Shown: in pieces, positions 18,137 to 28,114 of the stretch
Layout of the letters: the number at the start of each line of letters is the position of its first letter
Position numbering within the stretch: the stretch's first letter is position 1
Translations under genes and position numbers: made by a program
Notes under the pieces: generated by a model
Databases searched by the model: none
What the model was told of the DNA's origin: nothing
Seen by the model: the letters and a program-made list of their open reading frames with translations, nothing else
Assembly: GCF_014837165.1 (NCBI RefSeq)
Contig: NZ_JACSPM010000001.1
Coordinates: 1,322,304 to 1,386,303, forward strand
DNA from: Microbacterium gallinarum
GTDB taxonomy: Bacteria > Actinomycetota > Actinomycetes > Actinomycetales > Microbacteriaceae
Direction: 5' to 3'
DNA length: 64,000 nt

Positions 18137-19830
18137 GTTCCAAACGCGCGCCGATGGCGCCACCCGACCTGCCGGGCTTCACGTACGTCGACCTGCTCGG
18201 TTCGGGCGGGTTCGCCGACGTGTACCTGTACGAGCAGGCGCTTCCCAAGCGACGGGTCGCCGTGAAGGTGCTGCTCACCGAGCGGATGTCGAGCGGCTCG
18301 GTCTCGGAGTTCACCGCCGAGGCGAACGTCATGGCGATGCTCTCGACGCACCCCGCCATCGTGACGATCTACCAGGCCGGCGTCGCGCGCGACGGGCGCC
18401 CGTACCTGGTGATGGAGTACTGCCCGAAGCCCAACCTGCAGGTGCGGTACCGCCGAGAGCCGTTCTCGATCGCCGAGTCGCTGCGGGTCGGCGTGCAGGT
18501 GGCCGCAGCCGTCGAGACGGCCCACCGCGCGGGCGTGCTGCACCGCGACATCAAGCCGGCGAACATCCTCGTCACCGAGTACAACCGGCCGGCGCTCACC
18601 GACTTCGGCATCGCGTCGACCACGAGTGCCGCGGCTGAGTCCGCCGGGCTGTCGATCCCGTGGTCGCCGCCCGAGTCGTTCGCCGACGAGCCGCGCAGCG
18701 ACCCGCAGTCCGACGTGTACGCCCTCGGCGCCACCGTCTACACGCTCCTCGCCGGTCGCTCGCCGTTCGAGCTGCCCGGCCAGCGCAATACGGCCGCCGA
18801 GCTCATCCAGCGCATCGAGACCGCGCCGCTGCCCCCGCTCGGTCGCGCCGACGTGCCGCCGTCTCTCGAACGCACCCTCGAGCGTGCGATGTCGAAGCCG
18901 TCGGCCGACCGTTACGAATCCGCCATCGCCTTCGCCCGTGCGCTGCAGAAGGTGCAGATCGAGCTCTCGCATTCGGTCACGCCGGTCGACATCCTCGACG
19001 ACGGCATCACCGAGGACATCGTCGAAGACGAGGACGAAGGCCTGACGCGGGTGCGAGGCGTCGTCAGCATCTCGCCGCAGACGACGCCCGCCGCCGGCCG
19101 CACCCGCCCGTCGGCGGAGACGAGCCCCACCGCCGGGCGCCCGCCCGTCGTCCCGCCGGTGTACGAGCCGGCCGACGCGCAGACCGTCATCCGCGCGACC
19201 GCCCCGTCGGCCGCGGCCGCCGAGACGCGCCGACGCTCGCCGGCCGAGATCGCGCCGGAACTCGACCACACCGTCGTGCGTGCGCCGTCTGCGGCGCTCT
19301 CGACGTCTGGACCCGCCGTGCCCGCCTCCCCGGCCGTACCGGCGGCCACGGCAGCGCCCGCCTACGAGCCGGTCGCCGATCCCGGAGCCGCAGGCGACAC
19401 CGCCGCCGCGGGGCCACAGTCGCGTCGCGGACTGTGGATCGGGCTAGGGGCCGCGGCGATCGTCATCGTCGCGGTCATCGTCGGCGTCTCGCTTCCGGGC
19501 ATCCTCGCCGGACCCGATCCGGTGCCCACTCCGGTGACCTCGTCCGATCCGCAGGATCCGGTGTCGGCGGTCGTGCCGCAGCCCGAAGACCTGTCGGGCG
19601 TCGCGACGGCCGACGGGGTCGCCTTCACGTGGACCAATCCCGATCCCCGCGAGGGCGACCGCTACCTCGTCGGCGTGGTGACCCGCCCCGACGAGGAGCC
19701 GGTGTTCGAGCCGGTCACCGACGCCGAGGTGACCGTGCCCGCCGACCCCTCGGGGACGACCTGTGTGGAGGTTCTGCTCGTGCGAGACAACGGCCAGTCG
19801 TCGGATGCCGTCCGGGGGTGTGCTCCGTGA
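18133..19830 (+). CDS. Transmembrane Ser/Thr protein kinase (PknB-like)
   Basis: 565 residues. The kinase domain (about 18-275) is complete: glycine loop GSGGFADV, Lys45 in VAVKVLL, HRDIKPAN at 137-144, DFG at 157-159 and SPPE at 178-181. A proline-rich juxtamembrane region contains two similar sites, AQTVIRA (Thr351) and DHTVVRA (Thr380), likely autophosphorylation and FHA docking points. One membrane helix spans about 433-456. The extracellular tail of about 105 residues contains a fibronectin-like stretch (GVAFTWTNPDPREGDRY) and two Cys, not PASTA repeats. So this is not the PknB of the division cluster but a specialised sensor kinase. The GTG at 18133 overlaps the upstream FHA gene by 4 nt. 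Confidence 0.95.
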   Translation: MSSKRAPMAPPDLPGFTYVDLLGSGGFADVYLYEQALPKRRVAVKVLLTERMSSGSVSEFTAEANVMAMLSTHPAIVTIYQAGVARDGRPYLVMEYCPKPNLQVRYRREPFSIAESLRVGVQVAAAVETAHRAGVLHRDIKPANILVTEYNRPALTDFGIASTTSAAAESAGLSIPWSPPESFADEPRSDPQSDVYALGATVYTLLAGRSPFELPGQRNTAAELIQRIETAPLPPLGRADVPPSLERTLERAMSKPSADRYESAIAFARALQKVQIELSHSVTPVDILDDGITEDIVEDEDEGLTRVRGVVSISPQTTPAAGRTRPSAETSPTAGRPPVVPPVYEPADAQTVIRATAPSAAAAETRRRSPAEIAPELDHTVVRAPSAALSTSGPAVPASPAVPAATAAPAYEPVADPGAAGDTAAAGPQSRRGLWIGLGAAAIVIVAVIVGVSLPGILAGPDPVPTPVTSSDPQDPVSAVVPQPEDLSGVATADGVAFTWTNPDPREGDRYLVGVVTRPDEEPVFEPVTDAEVTVPADPSGTTCVEVLLVRDNGQSSDAVRGCAP

Positions 19831-20552
19831 CCGCGCCCACCGACGAGCTGACGGTCGAGTTCGCGGGCGAGGCCTTCACAGTCGGTCCCGACGCGGTCTT
19901 CACCGTGGGTCGCGAGGGCGACCTGGCGATCGACGACAACCTCTTCCTGCACCGGCACTTCCTGACGATCGAGAACGTCCAGGGACTCTGGCTGCTCTCG
20001 AACGTCGGCAGCCGGCTCGCGGCGACCGTCACCGATTCGGGTGGCCGTGTGCAGGCGTGGCTCGCGCCGGGTGCGCGGCTGCCGCTCGTGTTCGCCGCCA
20101 CCGCGGTGATCTTCAGCGCCGGGCCGACGACCTACGAGCTCACGATCAGTGTGGCCGAGCCGGCGTTCCGCGAGACGCAGCAGCTCGAGCACGACGACGG
20201 GCTGAGCACCATCGGCGACGTGCCGCTCACGCACAGCCAGCGAATGATGATCCTCGCGCTCGCCGAACCCGTCCTGCGCCGCGAGGGCACCGGCATGAGC
20301 GAGCTGCCCACCTCGGCGCAGGCGGCCGAGCGTCTCGGCTGGACGCTGACCCGTTTCAACCGCAAGCTCGACAACGTCTGCGACAAGCTGGACCGCATCG
20401 GCGTGCCGGGGCTGCGCGGCGGCGTGCGCTCCTACGCCACGAACCGGCGTGTGAGGCTCGTCGAGCATGCGATCGCCGCACGACTGGTCACGCGCAACGA
20501 CCTGCCGCTGCTCGACCTGGAGCGCGAGTCCGCCGCTGCGGACGACGACTGA
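19827..20552 (+). CDS. FHA-like protein with C-terminal helical (HTH-like) domain
   Basis: 241 residues, last gene of the operon, with GTG overlapping the kinase stop. Residues 1-105 look like an FHA fold: FTVGREGDLAIDDN, then HRHFLTIE, and a following beta-rich part; the usual S-x-x-H is replaced by HRHF. The C-terminal about 100 residues (for example PTSAQAAERLGWTLTRFNRK, LDNVCDKLDRIG) are arranged like a winged-helix or sigma-4-like DNA-binding domain. It could carry the kinase signal to transcription or bind another operon partner. I am confident it is a gene; the domain reading is inference. Confidence 0.8.
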   Translation: MTAPTDELTVEFAGEAFTVGPDAVFTVGREGDLAIDDNLFLHRHFLTIENVQGLWLLSNVGSRLAATVTDSGGRVQAWLAPGARLPLVFAATAVIFSAGPTTYELTISVAEPAFRETQQLEHDDGLSTIGDVPLTHSQRMMILALAEPVLRREGTGMSELPTSAQAAERLGWTLTRFNRKLDNVCDKLDRIGVPGLRGGVRSYATNRRVRLVEHAIAARLVTRNDLPLLDLERESAAADDD

Positions 20553-20563
20553 GCACGCAGCGG

Positions 20564-21070
20564 TCAGCGACCGGTGTCGTAGAGGTGCCGGCCGCCGTGG
20601 CTGATGACCTTGACGACGACGCCGCGCCGGTGCAGCTCGGCGACGGTGCGCGTCTCCTCGTCGATGTCGCGCCCGAGCGCGTGGACGTTGCTCACCACGA
20701 GCACATCGCCGCGGGTGAGCGTGCCGAAGAGCCGCACGAGGCGCTCCTCCCACGACTCCATCGTCTCGGGCGCTGGGTGCCGGAAGCCCTCGATCGGAAC
20801 GCCGAACCGTGTCAGGTCGTTGCGCTGCTCGACCACCGACGGCATGTCGTCGCGAGAGATGACGAGACCGACCAGGCGCGAACCGGCGGGCCGGGCCTGC
20901 CACCAGTCACGGTCGCGCTGCAGTTCGGTGAAGCACTTCGGGCAGTCCGCGGCGGCGTGCGGCAGGTGCAGAGGAGCGGTCTGAGCGGATGCTTCGCCCT
21001 CGGCCGCCCCGGAACGCAGGGTCGAGGCATCCGTCGCCATCGCGTCTGCCGCGGGACCCGCACCGTTCAT
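20564..21070 (-). CDS. Resolvase-like (serine recombinase fold) protein, probably inactive
   Basis: Small protein (168 residues from the ATG at 21070) resembling the catalytic domain of serine recombinases: VGLVISRDDMPSVVEQRNDL followed by DVLVVSNVHALGRDIDEE and ELHRRGVVVKVI. The nucleophile Ser is kept (VIS). The Arg normally two residues before it is Val, and the DRLGR motif is HALGR, so two catalytic arginines are missing. There is no C-terminal DNA-binding domain; a Cys-x-x-Cys (DCPKC) lies upstream of the fold. An ATG at 21097 would add nine residues, but GAAGGAG is best placed for 21070. No inverted repeats or transposition signs are nearby. Probably a domesticated regulator; function unknown. 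Confidence 0.7.
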   Translation of the reverse strand: MNGAGPAADAMATDASTLRSGAAEGEASAQTAPLHLPHAAADCPKCFTELQRDRDWWQARPAGSRLVGLVISRDDMPSVVEQRNDLTRFGVPIEGFRHPAPETMESWEERLVRLFGTLTRGDVLVVSNVHALGRDIDEETRTVAELHRRGVVVKVISHGGRHLYDTGR

Positions 21071-21130
21071 CGCCATCGCTCCTTCGCCGGAACCCATTCT
21101 CTCCCGAAACCGTCGTCGCCGTGGTTCAGT

Positions 21131-22912
21131 TCAGTCCTGGTCGCCGAGGCGCAGCTCGAGGCTCAGCTGGTCGGCATCGAGCTCGGCCAGTGCGTGCCGC
21201 AGCGCGGGTGTGCTGAACTCGCCCCCTGAGGAGAGCTCGTTCAGCCGCCGCCGCATGGCCTCGATGAGCACGAGGCGCAGCTCGAGGGCGTCGCGCGCCG
21301 CGGTGCTCGCGTCGTCGTCGGGTGGGTCGGCCAGGCGCGAGCCGACCCGCTCGATGAGCTCCTGGGGGAACGGGTTCCCGTCGCGGCGCCGGAGCTTCGG
21401 GTCGGCCATCGCGGCGACGGCGGCGGTGCGCAGCTCGTCGTCGAGCTCGGACTGCTCGGCCCGTTCGAGCAGGCTGTCGGCGGGTGACGTGAGGTGCAGC
21501 ACGCGCACCAGCCACGGCAGGGTGAATCCCTGCAGCATGAGACTTCCGACGGCCACGGCGAACGCGATGAAGACGAGCAGCTCGCGCTCCGGGGTGTCGC
21601 GCGGGAGCGTCTGCGCCGCGGCGAGCGTCACGACACCGCGCATCCCGGCCCACACGATGACCACGCCGTGCTTCCAGCCGAGCGGCGACGCCTGGTAGTA
21701 GTTGAGGTCTCGCATCGCCCGGGCGACCCGTGCCCTCATCGACGCGATGCGGCGCTGCGTGCGCGGGTGGTCGGGAGACAGCGTGTCCCGGCGCGCCCGG
21801 CGTCCGCCGCCGGATCTCATCGGGTCGGCGGCCGCGCCGCTCGCGAGCTCGTCGATGCGCTCGCCGATCTGCTCCAGCCGCGCCCGCTGCCTCCCGCGAG
21901 CCCGGCGGCTCTGCAGCCAGACCATCACGGAGACGTACGCGGCGCGCACGGCGAGGACGATCGCCAGCGCCCCGAGCGCGATGCCGATGCCCGTGCCGAG
22001 GCCGTCGTGGTTCTCGACGTTCCCCTCCACGATCTGCTTGAGCTCGAGACCCATCAGCAGGAACACCGCGCCTTCCAGCATCAGCTCGATGGTGCGCCAG
22101 TTGTGCTCGTCCGACATGCGCTGCTCGGGCGTGAACCAGCGCGCCGAGCCCTGACCGGTCACGATGCCGGCGACGACCGCGGCGACGAGGCCCGAGCCGC
22201 CGAGCTCCTCGGTCGGAAGGTACGCCGCGAAGGGGATCACGAAGCCTATGGCGGTGTTGGCGGCGGAGTGTCCGATGAGCGAGCGGAGCCGCAGGTTGAG
22301 GTAGCCGACGATCGCTCCGATGACCACGGCGACGACCACGCCCCACGCGAAGGCGGGAATGAACCCGACGCCCACGCCGTCCTCGGCCGCAGCGCCGGCG
22401 GTCGCGACCGCCGCGGCGGCCACCATCGTGCGCAGCAGCACGAGCGCGGTCGCGTCGTTGAGCAGGCTCTCGCCCTCGAGCATGGTCACCACGCGGCCCG
22501 AGACCCCCAGTCGTTTCACGATCGAGGTGGCGACGGCGTCGGTCGGGCTGAGGATCGCACCGAGCGCGACCGCCAATGCGAGGTTGAGCCCCGGGATCAC
22601 GAGCACGAAGAAGAACCCGAGCGCGATCGAGCTCAGGAGCACGAGCAGGAACGACAGGCCGGCGATCGGGCCGAAGTCGCGGCGGAACTCGATGGCCGGG
22701 AGGGCGACGGCCGCGGAGTACAGCAGCGGCGGCAGCACGCCGACGAGGATCCACTCCGGATCGATCTCGGGCACGTTCACGAAGGGGAGCAGGCCCACCG
22801 CGACGCCGATGAGCACCAGCACGAGCGGACCTGCGATGTTGAGTTTCGGCGCGACCGCAGTGGCGAGCGCGATCACGACGACCGCGAGGATGGCGAGGAC
22901 GAGGACTTCCAT
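21131..22912 (-). CDS. Na+/H+ antiporter, CPA1 (NhaP) family
   Basis: 593-residue integral membrane protein with about 12 helices in the first 400 residues, starting MEVLVLAILAVVVIALATAV. The family hallmark LLNDATALVLLRT is present, with the Asp of the transport site, and the ILSPTDAVATS segment precedes it. A cytoplasmic insertion (about residues 375-440) and a helical, charged C-terminal tail of about 100 residues probably regulate activity. Role: proton-driven sodium export and pH homeostasis. It starts four bases after the malate dehydrogenase stop, on the same strand, so the two are probably co-transcribed. Confidence 0.92.
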   Translation of the reverse strand: MEVLVLAILAVVVIALATAVAPKLNIAGPLVLVLIGVAVGLLPFVNVPEIDPEWILVGVLPPLLYSAAVALPAIEFRRDFGPIAGLSFLLVLLSSIALGFFFVLVIPGLNLALAVALGAILSPTDAVATSIVKRLGVSGRVVTMLEGESLLNDATALVLLRTMVAAAAVATAGAAAEDGVGVGFIPAFAWGVVVAVVIGAIVGYLNLRLRSLIGHSAANTAIGFVIPFAAYLPTEELGGSGLVAAVVAGIVTGQGSARWFTPEQRMSDEHNWRTIELMLEGAVFLLMGLELKQIVEGNVENHDGLGTGIGIALGALAIVLAVRAAYVSVMVWLQSRRARGRQRARLEQIGERIDELASGAAADPMRSGGGRRARRDTLSPDHPRTQRRIASMRARVARAMRDLNYYQASPLGWKHGVVIVWAGMRGVVTLAAAQTLPRDTPERELLVFIAFAVAVGSLMLQGFTLPWLVRVLHLTSPADSLLERAEQSELDDELRTAAVAAMADPKLRRRDGNPFPQELIERVGSRLADPPDDDASTAARDALELRLVLIEAMRRRLNELSSGGEFSTPALRHALAELDADQLSLELRLGDQD

Positions 22913-22916
22913 GCGG

Positions 22917-23930
22917 CTACAGCGCCCCGAGTGCCTCGACCGCGTCGCGCTCTGCCACCAGCTCTGCCACCGACGCGTCGAACCGGGCGCGCGACCGGGC
23001 GTCGAGCTCGAGCCCTTCGACGACCCGGTAGCCGTCACCGTCGGAGGTGACGGGGAACGAGCACACGATCCCCGCGGGCACGCCGTATTCGCCGCGCGAC
23101 ACGACCGCCGCCGAGGTCGTGGCGCCGGCCGTGCCGAGCTGCTCGTCGCGCACGTGCTCGATGGCCCCGTGGGCGGCGGAGGCCACGGACGACGAGCCGC
23201 GCACCTCGATGATCTCGGCCCCGCGCCGTGCGACGCGAGGGATGAAGACGTCGTCGAGCCAGGCCTCGGCGGCCGCGCGCCCGCCCAGGCGCTCCGCGAG
23301 GGCGTCGATGACCGGCACCCCGTCGACCGTGGCGTGCGTCACGTCCGGGTACTGCGTCGCCGAGTGGTTCCCCCAGATCGCGACGCCCCGCACCGCGTCG
23401 GGGCGGGCATCCAGCGCCTCGGCCAACTGGCCGACCGCGCGGTTGTGGTCGAGCCGTGTGAGGGCGGTGAACCGGTCGGCGGGCACACCGGGCGTCGCCG
23501 CCGACGCGGCGATGAGCGCATTCGTGTTCGCGGGGTTGCCCACGACCACGGCGCGCACGTCGTCGGCCGCGACCTCGCCGATCGCGGCGCCCTGCGGGCC
23601 GAAGATGCCGGCGTTGGCCGCGAGCAGGTCGGCCCGCTCCATGCCCGGACCGCGTGGGCGGGCGCCGACGAGCAGGGCGATGCTGCAGCCCTCGAAGGCG
23701 ATGCGGGGGTCGTCGCTCAGCTCGACCCCGTGCAGCAGCGGGAACGCGCAGTCCTGGAGCTCGAGCGCCGCGCCCTCGGCGGCGCGCATCCCCTGCGGAA
23801 TCTCGAGCAGCCGCAGCCGAACCGGACGATCCCCCCCGAGCATGTCGCCTGCGGCGATGCGGAACAGCAGGGCGTAGCCGATCTGCCCGCCGGCCCCGGT
23901 GATGGTCACGGTCGTGAGTGCGCTGGCCAT
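22917..23930 (-). CDS. mdh: Malate dehydrogenase
   Basis: NAD-dependent malate dehydrogenase of the TCA cycle, 337 residues, a normal length for the actinobacterial type. The N-terminal Rossmann loop is [17 protein letters not shown]. Substrate-binding arginines occur in [18 protein letters not shown]-site Asn in [11 protein letters not shown], and the catalytic Asp-His pair is formed by RLDHNRA and [19 protein letters not shown] box 6 nt upstream of the ATG implies a leaderless transcript. It is divergent from the metallopeptidase gene, which has its own leaderless promoter. Confidence 0.97.
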   Translation of the reverse strand: MASALTTVTITGAGGQIGYALLFRIAAGDMLGGDRPVRLRLLEIPQGMRAAEGAALELQDCAFPLLHGVELSDDPRIAFEGCSIALLVGARPRGPGMERADLLAANAGIFGPQGAAIGEVAADDVRAVVVGNPANTNALIAASAATPGVPADRFTALTRLDHNRAVGQLAEALDARPDAVRGVAIWGNHSATQYPDVTHATVDGVPVIDALAERLGGRAAAEAWLDDVFIPRVARRGAEIIEVRGSSSVASAAHGAIEHVRDEQLGTAGATTSAAVVSRGEYGVPAGIVCSFPVTSDGDGYRVVEGLELDARSRARFDASVAELVAERDAVEALGAL

Positions 23931-23936
23931 GCCCAG

Positions 23937-23942
23937 AGCCTA
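23937..23942 (-). promoter_or_regulatory. -10 box, leaderless mdh promoter
   Basis: TAGGCT on the minus strand, 6 nt from the mdh ATG. With this spacing transcription would start at or next to the start codon. Confidence 0.6.
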
Positions 23943-23983
23943 TTGCCGTGTCAAGTCTCCTCGCCGGGGACCCATGCCCGGGG

Positions 23984-23989
23984 TACCGT
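23984..23989 (+). promoter_or_regulatory. -10 box, leaderless metallopeptidase promoter
   Basis: TACCGT ends 6 nt before the ATG at 23996. No Shine-Dalgarno fits in the gap, so leaderless initiation is likely. Confidence 0.55.
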
Positions 23990-23995
23990 GTGCCC

Positions 23996-24865
23996 ATGAC
24001 GTTCAACGACAACGCCAACGTCGGGGGGAGCACCGCGCGGCGTCGTGGCGGTGGAGCAGCGATCGCCGGCGGCGGTATCGCCGGCATCGGGGCGATCGCG
24101 GTGCTGCTGTTCCAGCTCTTCACCGGACAGGACATCTCGGGACTCGTCGGCGGCGGCGGCGCTGTCGACAGTGGCGAGGCGACCCGCATCGAGCAGTGCC
24201 AGTCCGGCGCCGATGCCAACGCGCGCGACGACTGCCGTCTGGCCGCCGGGCAGGTCGTGCTCGACGAATTCTGGGAGGGCCAGGTGCAGGGCTACACCCC
24301 GCCGCAGCTCTTCGTCGTCGATGGCGCCACCAACACCCAGTGCGGCACGGCGTCGAACCAGACCGGACCGTTCTACTGCCCGCCCGAACAGGCCGTCTAC
24401 GTCGACCCGACCTTCTTCGGGCTGCTCCGCCAGCAGTTCGATGCGACCGCGGGCCCGCTTGCACAGTTGTACGTGCTCGCCCACGAATACGGCCATCACG
24501 TGCAGAACATCGCAGGCATCATGCAGGAGCACTCCGATCGCGGCACCGGCCCCGACAGCGACGGCGTGCGCCTCGAACTGCAGGCCGACTGCTTCGCCGG
24601 TGCCTTCATCGGCGACATGACCGAGCAGGTGGACGAGGACGGCGTCGCTTACCTCAAGGAGCCCACCCAGCAGCAGATCGCCGACGCGATCAACGCCGCG
24701 CAGACGGTGGGCGACGACCACATCCAGCAGCAGTCCGGCGGCGGGGTCAACCCCGAGACCTGGACGCACGGTTCGAGCGAGCAGCGTCAGCGCTGGTTCG
24801 AGACGGGCTACCGCAACGGGGTCGCAGCCTGCGAGACTTTCGGCATTCCGGGGGGAAGCCTATGA
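23996..24865 (+). CDS. Neutral zinc metallopeptidase (YpfJ family)
   Basis: 289-residue membrane-anchored protein of the YpfJ/zinicin-like family. A short charged start and one hydrophobic helix (AAIAGGGIAGIGAIAVLLF) are followed by an extracytoplasmic domain with the zinc site HEYGHH (in LYVLAHEYGHHVQNI) and the later ligand region ELQADCFAG. Residues such as FYCPPEQAVYVDPTFF are typical of the family. The substrate is unknown. The ATG at 23996 was chosen because a -10 box ends 6 nt upstream and the residues before it do not look coding. Its stop overlaps the prolyl aminopeptidase start (ATGA), so the two form an operon. Confidence 0.92.
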   Translation: MTFNDNANVGGSTARRRGGGAAIAGGGIAGIGAIAVLLFQLFTGQDISGLVGGGGAVDSGEATRIEQCQSGADANARDDCRLAAGQVVLDEFWEGQVQGYTPPQLFVVDGATNTQCGTASNQTGPFYCPPEQAVYVDPTFFGLLRQQFDATAGPLAQLYVLAHEYGHHVQNIAGIMQEHSDRGTGPDSDGVRLELQADCFAGAFIGDMTEQVDEDGVAYLKEPTQQQIADAINAAQTVGDDHIQQQSGGGVNPETWTHGSSEQRQRWFETGYRNGVAACETFGIPGGSL

Positions 24866-25980
24866 ACGAACACCTCGACGACATCCTGTATCCGCCCATC
24901 GAGCCGTACGAGACCGGCGAGCTCATCGTGGGCGACGGCAACCGGGTCTACTGGGAGCAGAGCGGAAATCCCGAGGGCAAGCCCGTCGTTTTCCTGCACG
25001 GCGGCCCCGGTGCCGGCACGTCGCCGTGGCATCGCCGGTTCTTCGACCCCGAGCGCTACCGGATCGTGCTCTTCGACCAGCGCGGCTGCGGGCGCTCGAC
25101 GCCGCACGCGAGCGCCCCCACCGCCGACCTGCGCCACAACACCACGTGGCACCTCGTGGCCGACATCGAGCTGCTCCGGCGCAACCTCGGCGTCGCGAAG
25201 TGGCAGGTGTTCGGCGGCTCGTGGGGAAGCGCCCTCGCGCTCGCGTACGCCCAGACGCACCCCGACTCGGTATCCGAGCTCGTGCTCCGCGGCATCTTCA
25301 CGCTGCGCCGCCACGAGCTGGAGTGGTTCTACGAGGGCGGTGCGTCGGCGCTCTTCCCCGACCTGTGGGAGGACTTCATCGCACCCATCCCGGTGCTCGA
25401 GCGCTCGCGCATGATCGAGGCGTACCACCGCCGGCTGTTCGACCCCGACCCCGCGGTGCACACGCCGGCGGGGGTCGCATGGTCGCGGTGGGAGGCCGCC
25501 ACGCTCACGCTGCTGCCCGATGAGTCTTTGGTCGACGACATGACCGAGGCTGCCGCCGCGACGGCGTTCGCCCGCATCGAGAACCACTACTTCATGCACG
25601 GCGGCTGGTTCGAAGAGGGGCAGCTCATCGCGGGGGTCGACGCCATCCGCGACATCCCCGCCGTCATCGTGCAGGGTCGCTACGACGTGTGCACCCCGCC
25701 CATGACCGCATGGGATCTGCATCGCGCGTGGCCCGAGGCCGAGTTCGTGATGGTTCCGGATGCCTCGCACTCGGCTTCAGAGCCGGGCATCGCCGCCGCG
25801 CTCCGCGCCGCCGCCGACCGGTTCGCCGGGAGCGAGGACGAGGACGTCCCCCCGGCCGAGCAGGCCGCGACGGACGGTGAGGACGTGGCCGAGGGCGGTG
25901 ACGCGTCCGACGCCGACGGGTCCTCGCACGAGGACCCGGGTGAGGCGGTCGCTCAGGAACCCCACCCGCATCCCTGGTAG
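24862..25980 (+). CDS. pip: Prolyl aminopeptidase (alpha/beta hydrolase)
   Basis: Removes N-terminal proline from peptides. The alpha/beta hydrolase core has the oxyanion segment LHGGPGAG, the family signature DQRGCGRSTPHAS, the nucleophile elbow GGSWGS, the acid in GRYDVCTPP and the His in DASHSASEPG. The enzyme core ends near residue 320, the normal family length. A further about 50 residues form an acidic, Asp/Glu/Ala-rich tail ending PHPHPW, which is unusual. The ATG overlaps the metallopeptidase stop by 4 nt, so it is co-transcribed from the leaderless promoter at 23984. Confidence 0.93.
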   Translation: MNEHLDDILYPPIEPYETGELIVGDGNRVYWEQSGNPEGKPVVFLHGGPGAGTSPWHRRFFDPERYRIVLFDQRGCGRSTPHASAPTADLRHNTTWHLVADIELLRRNLGVAKWQVFGGSWGSALALAYAQTHPDSVSELVLRGIFTLRRHELEWFYEGGASALFPDLWEDFIAPIPVLERSRMIEAYHRRLFDPDPAVHTPAGVAWSRWEAATLTLLPDESLVDDMTEAAAATAFARIENHYFMHGGWFEEGQLIAGVDAIRDIPAVIVQGRYDVCTPPMTAWDLHRAWPEAEFVMVPDASHSASEPGIAAALRAAADRFAGSEDEDVPPAEQAATDGEDVAEGGDASDADGSSHEDPGEAVAQEPHPHPW

Positions 25981-26162
25981 GCTCGACGTACTTGCAGCGC
26001 ATTTCTGCGCTTCTTGCGTCGTAGAACGCTTCCCTCGCCGCCGTCTCCGGGCCCGCCCGCACAGACGCCGTCGGCTGAAAACTTTCGTACGGCGACCCGT
26101 GGGCGAGATACGCCACCGGCCACCGACCAGGGTGCGTATGCGCGCCCGGAGATTGATCCCCG

Positions 26163-27692
<1,530 letters not shown>

Positions 27693-27705
27693 CCCCAGGA
27701 TCCAC

Positions 27706-27748
27706 GAAGGGGAGGCACCCGGTCATCGCGGCCGGGTGCCTCCCCTTC
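27706..27748 (+). terminator. Helicase terminator hairpin
   Basis: Perfect 17-bp inverted repeat (arms 27706-27722 and 27732-27748, 9-nt loop) starting 13 bases after the helicase stop. No T-run follows, as is common in high-GC actinobacteria. Confidence 0.8.
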
Positions 27749-27822
27749 GCCGTTCCCGCCCGCGGCATCCGTCCCCCTACTTCCCCTTCCTCCCCTTGTC
27801 CCCCTTCTTCCCCTTTTCCGTT

Positions 27823-27900
27823 GCCCAGAACAGGAGTTCTGTCGGCGACAGGACGGCTCGGTGGAGATCATCCTGTTTTCGCCAGATCACCTGGTCTCGG
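27823..27900. repeat. Palindromic repeat family A, copy 1
   Basis: 78 bases, about 85 percent alike to copy 2 at 27981. Internal dyad symmetry is weaker here (arms around ctgtcggcgacagga and tcctgttttcgccag). Confidence 0.75.
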
Positions 27901-27980
27901 GGTGGCGACGGTGGGGTGAGGAAGGGCTGGCCGGTGAGTGCCGCTGCACCTTGTGGCGCGGCATCCGTCCCCCTTTCTTT

Positions 27981-28059
27981 GCCCCAAAACAGGAGATCTG
28001 GCGAAAACAGGACGGCTCGGCGGAGATCATCCTGTTCTCGCCAGATCACCTGATCTCGG
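27981..28059. repeat. Palindromic repeat family A, copy 2
   Basis: 79 bases, direct repeat of copy 1 at 158-base spacing. Inside it are 18-bp inverted arms at 27995-28012 and 28030-28047 with one mismatch and a 17-nt loop. REP-like extragenic element or bidirectional terminator. Confidence 0.75.
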
Positions 28060-28114
28060 CGAGAGCGAGGGGGTTGGCGATGGTGGCAGGCCGAGGTGAA
28101 CCGGCCGGCGAGCG

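Larger units (their letters stand above)
27749..28114. other. Convergent intergenic region with pyrimidine tract and repeats
   Basis: No gene. It holds a polypyrimidine tract (about 27774-27820) and two direct copies of an 78-79 base palindromic element, listed separately, between the helicase (plus) and the GMC oxidoreductase (minus). Confidence 0.7.

Noticed and set aside
20564..21070. Resolvase-like gene as part of a transposon
   Set aside because: No terminal inverted repeats, no transposase, no DNA-binding domain, key catalytic arginines missing.
27774..27820. Polypyrimidine tract as a T-run of the helicase terminator
   Set aside because: It starts 26 bases after the hairpin and is mostly C; the hairpin itself already suffices.
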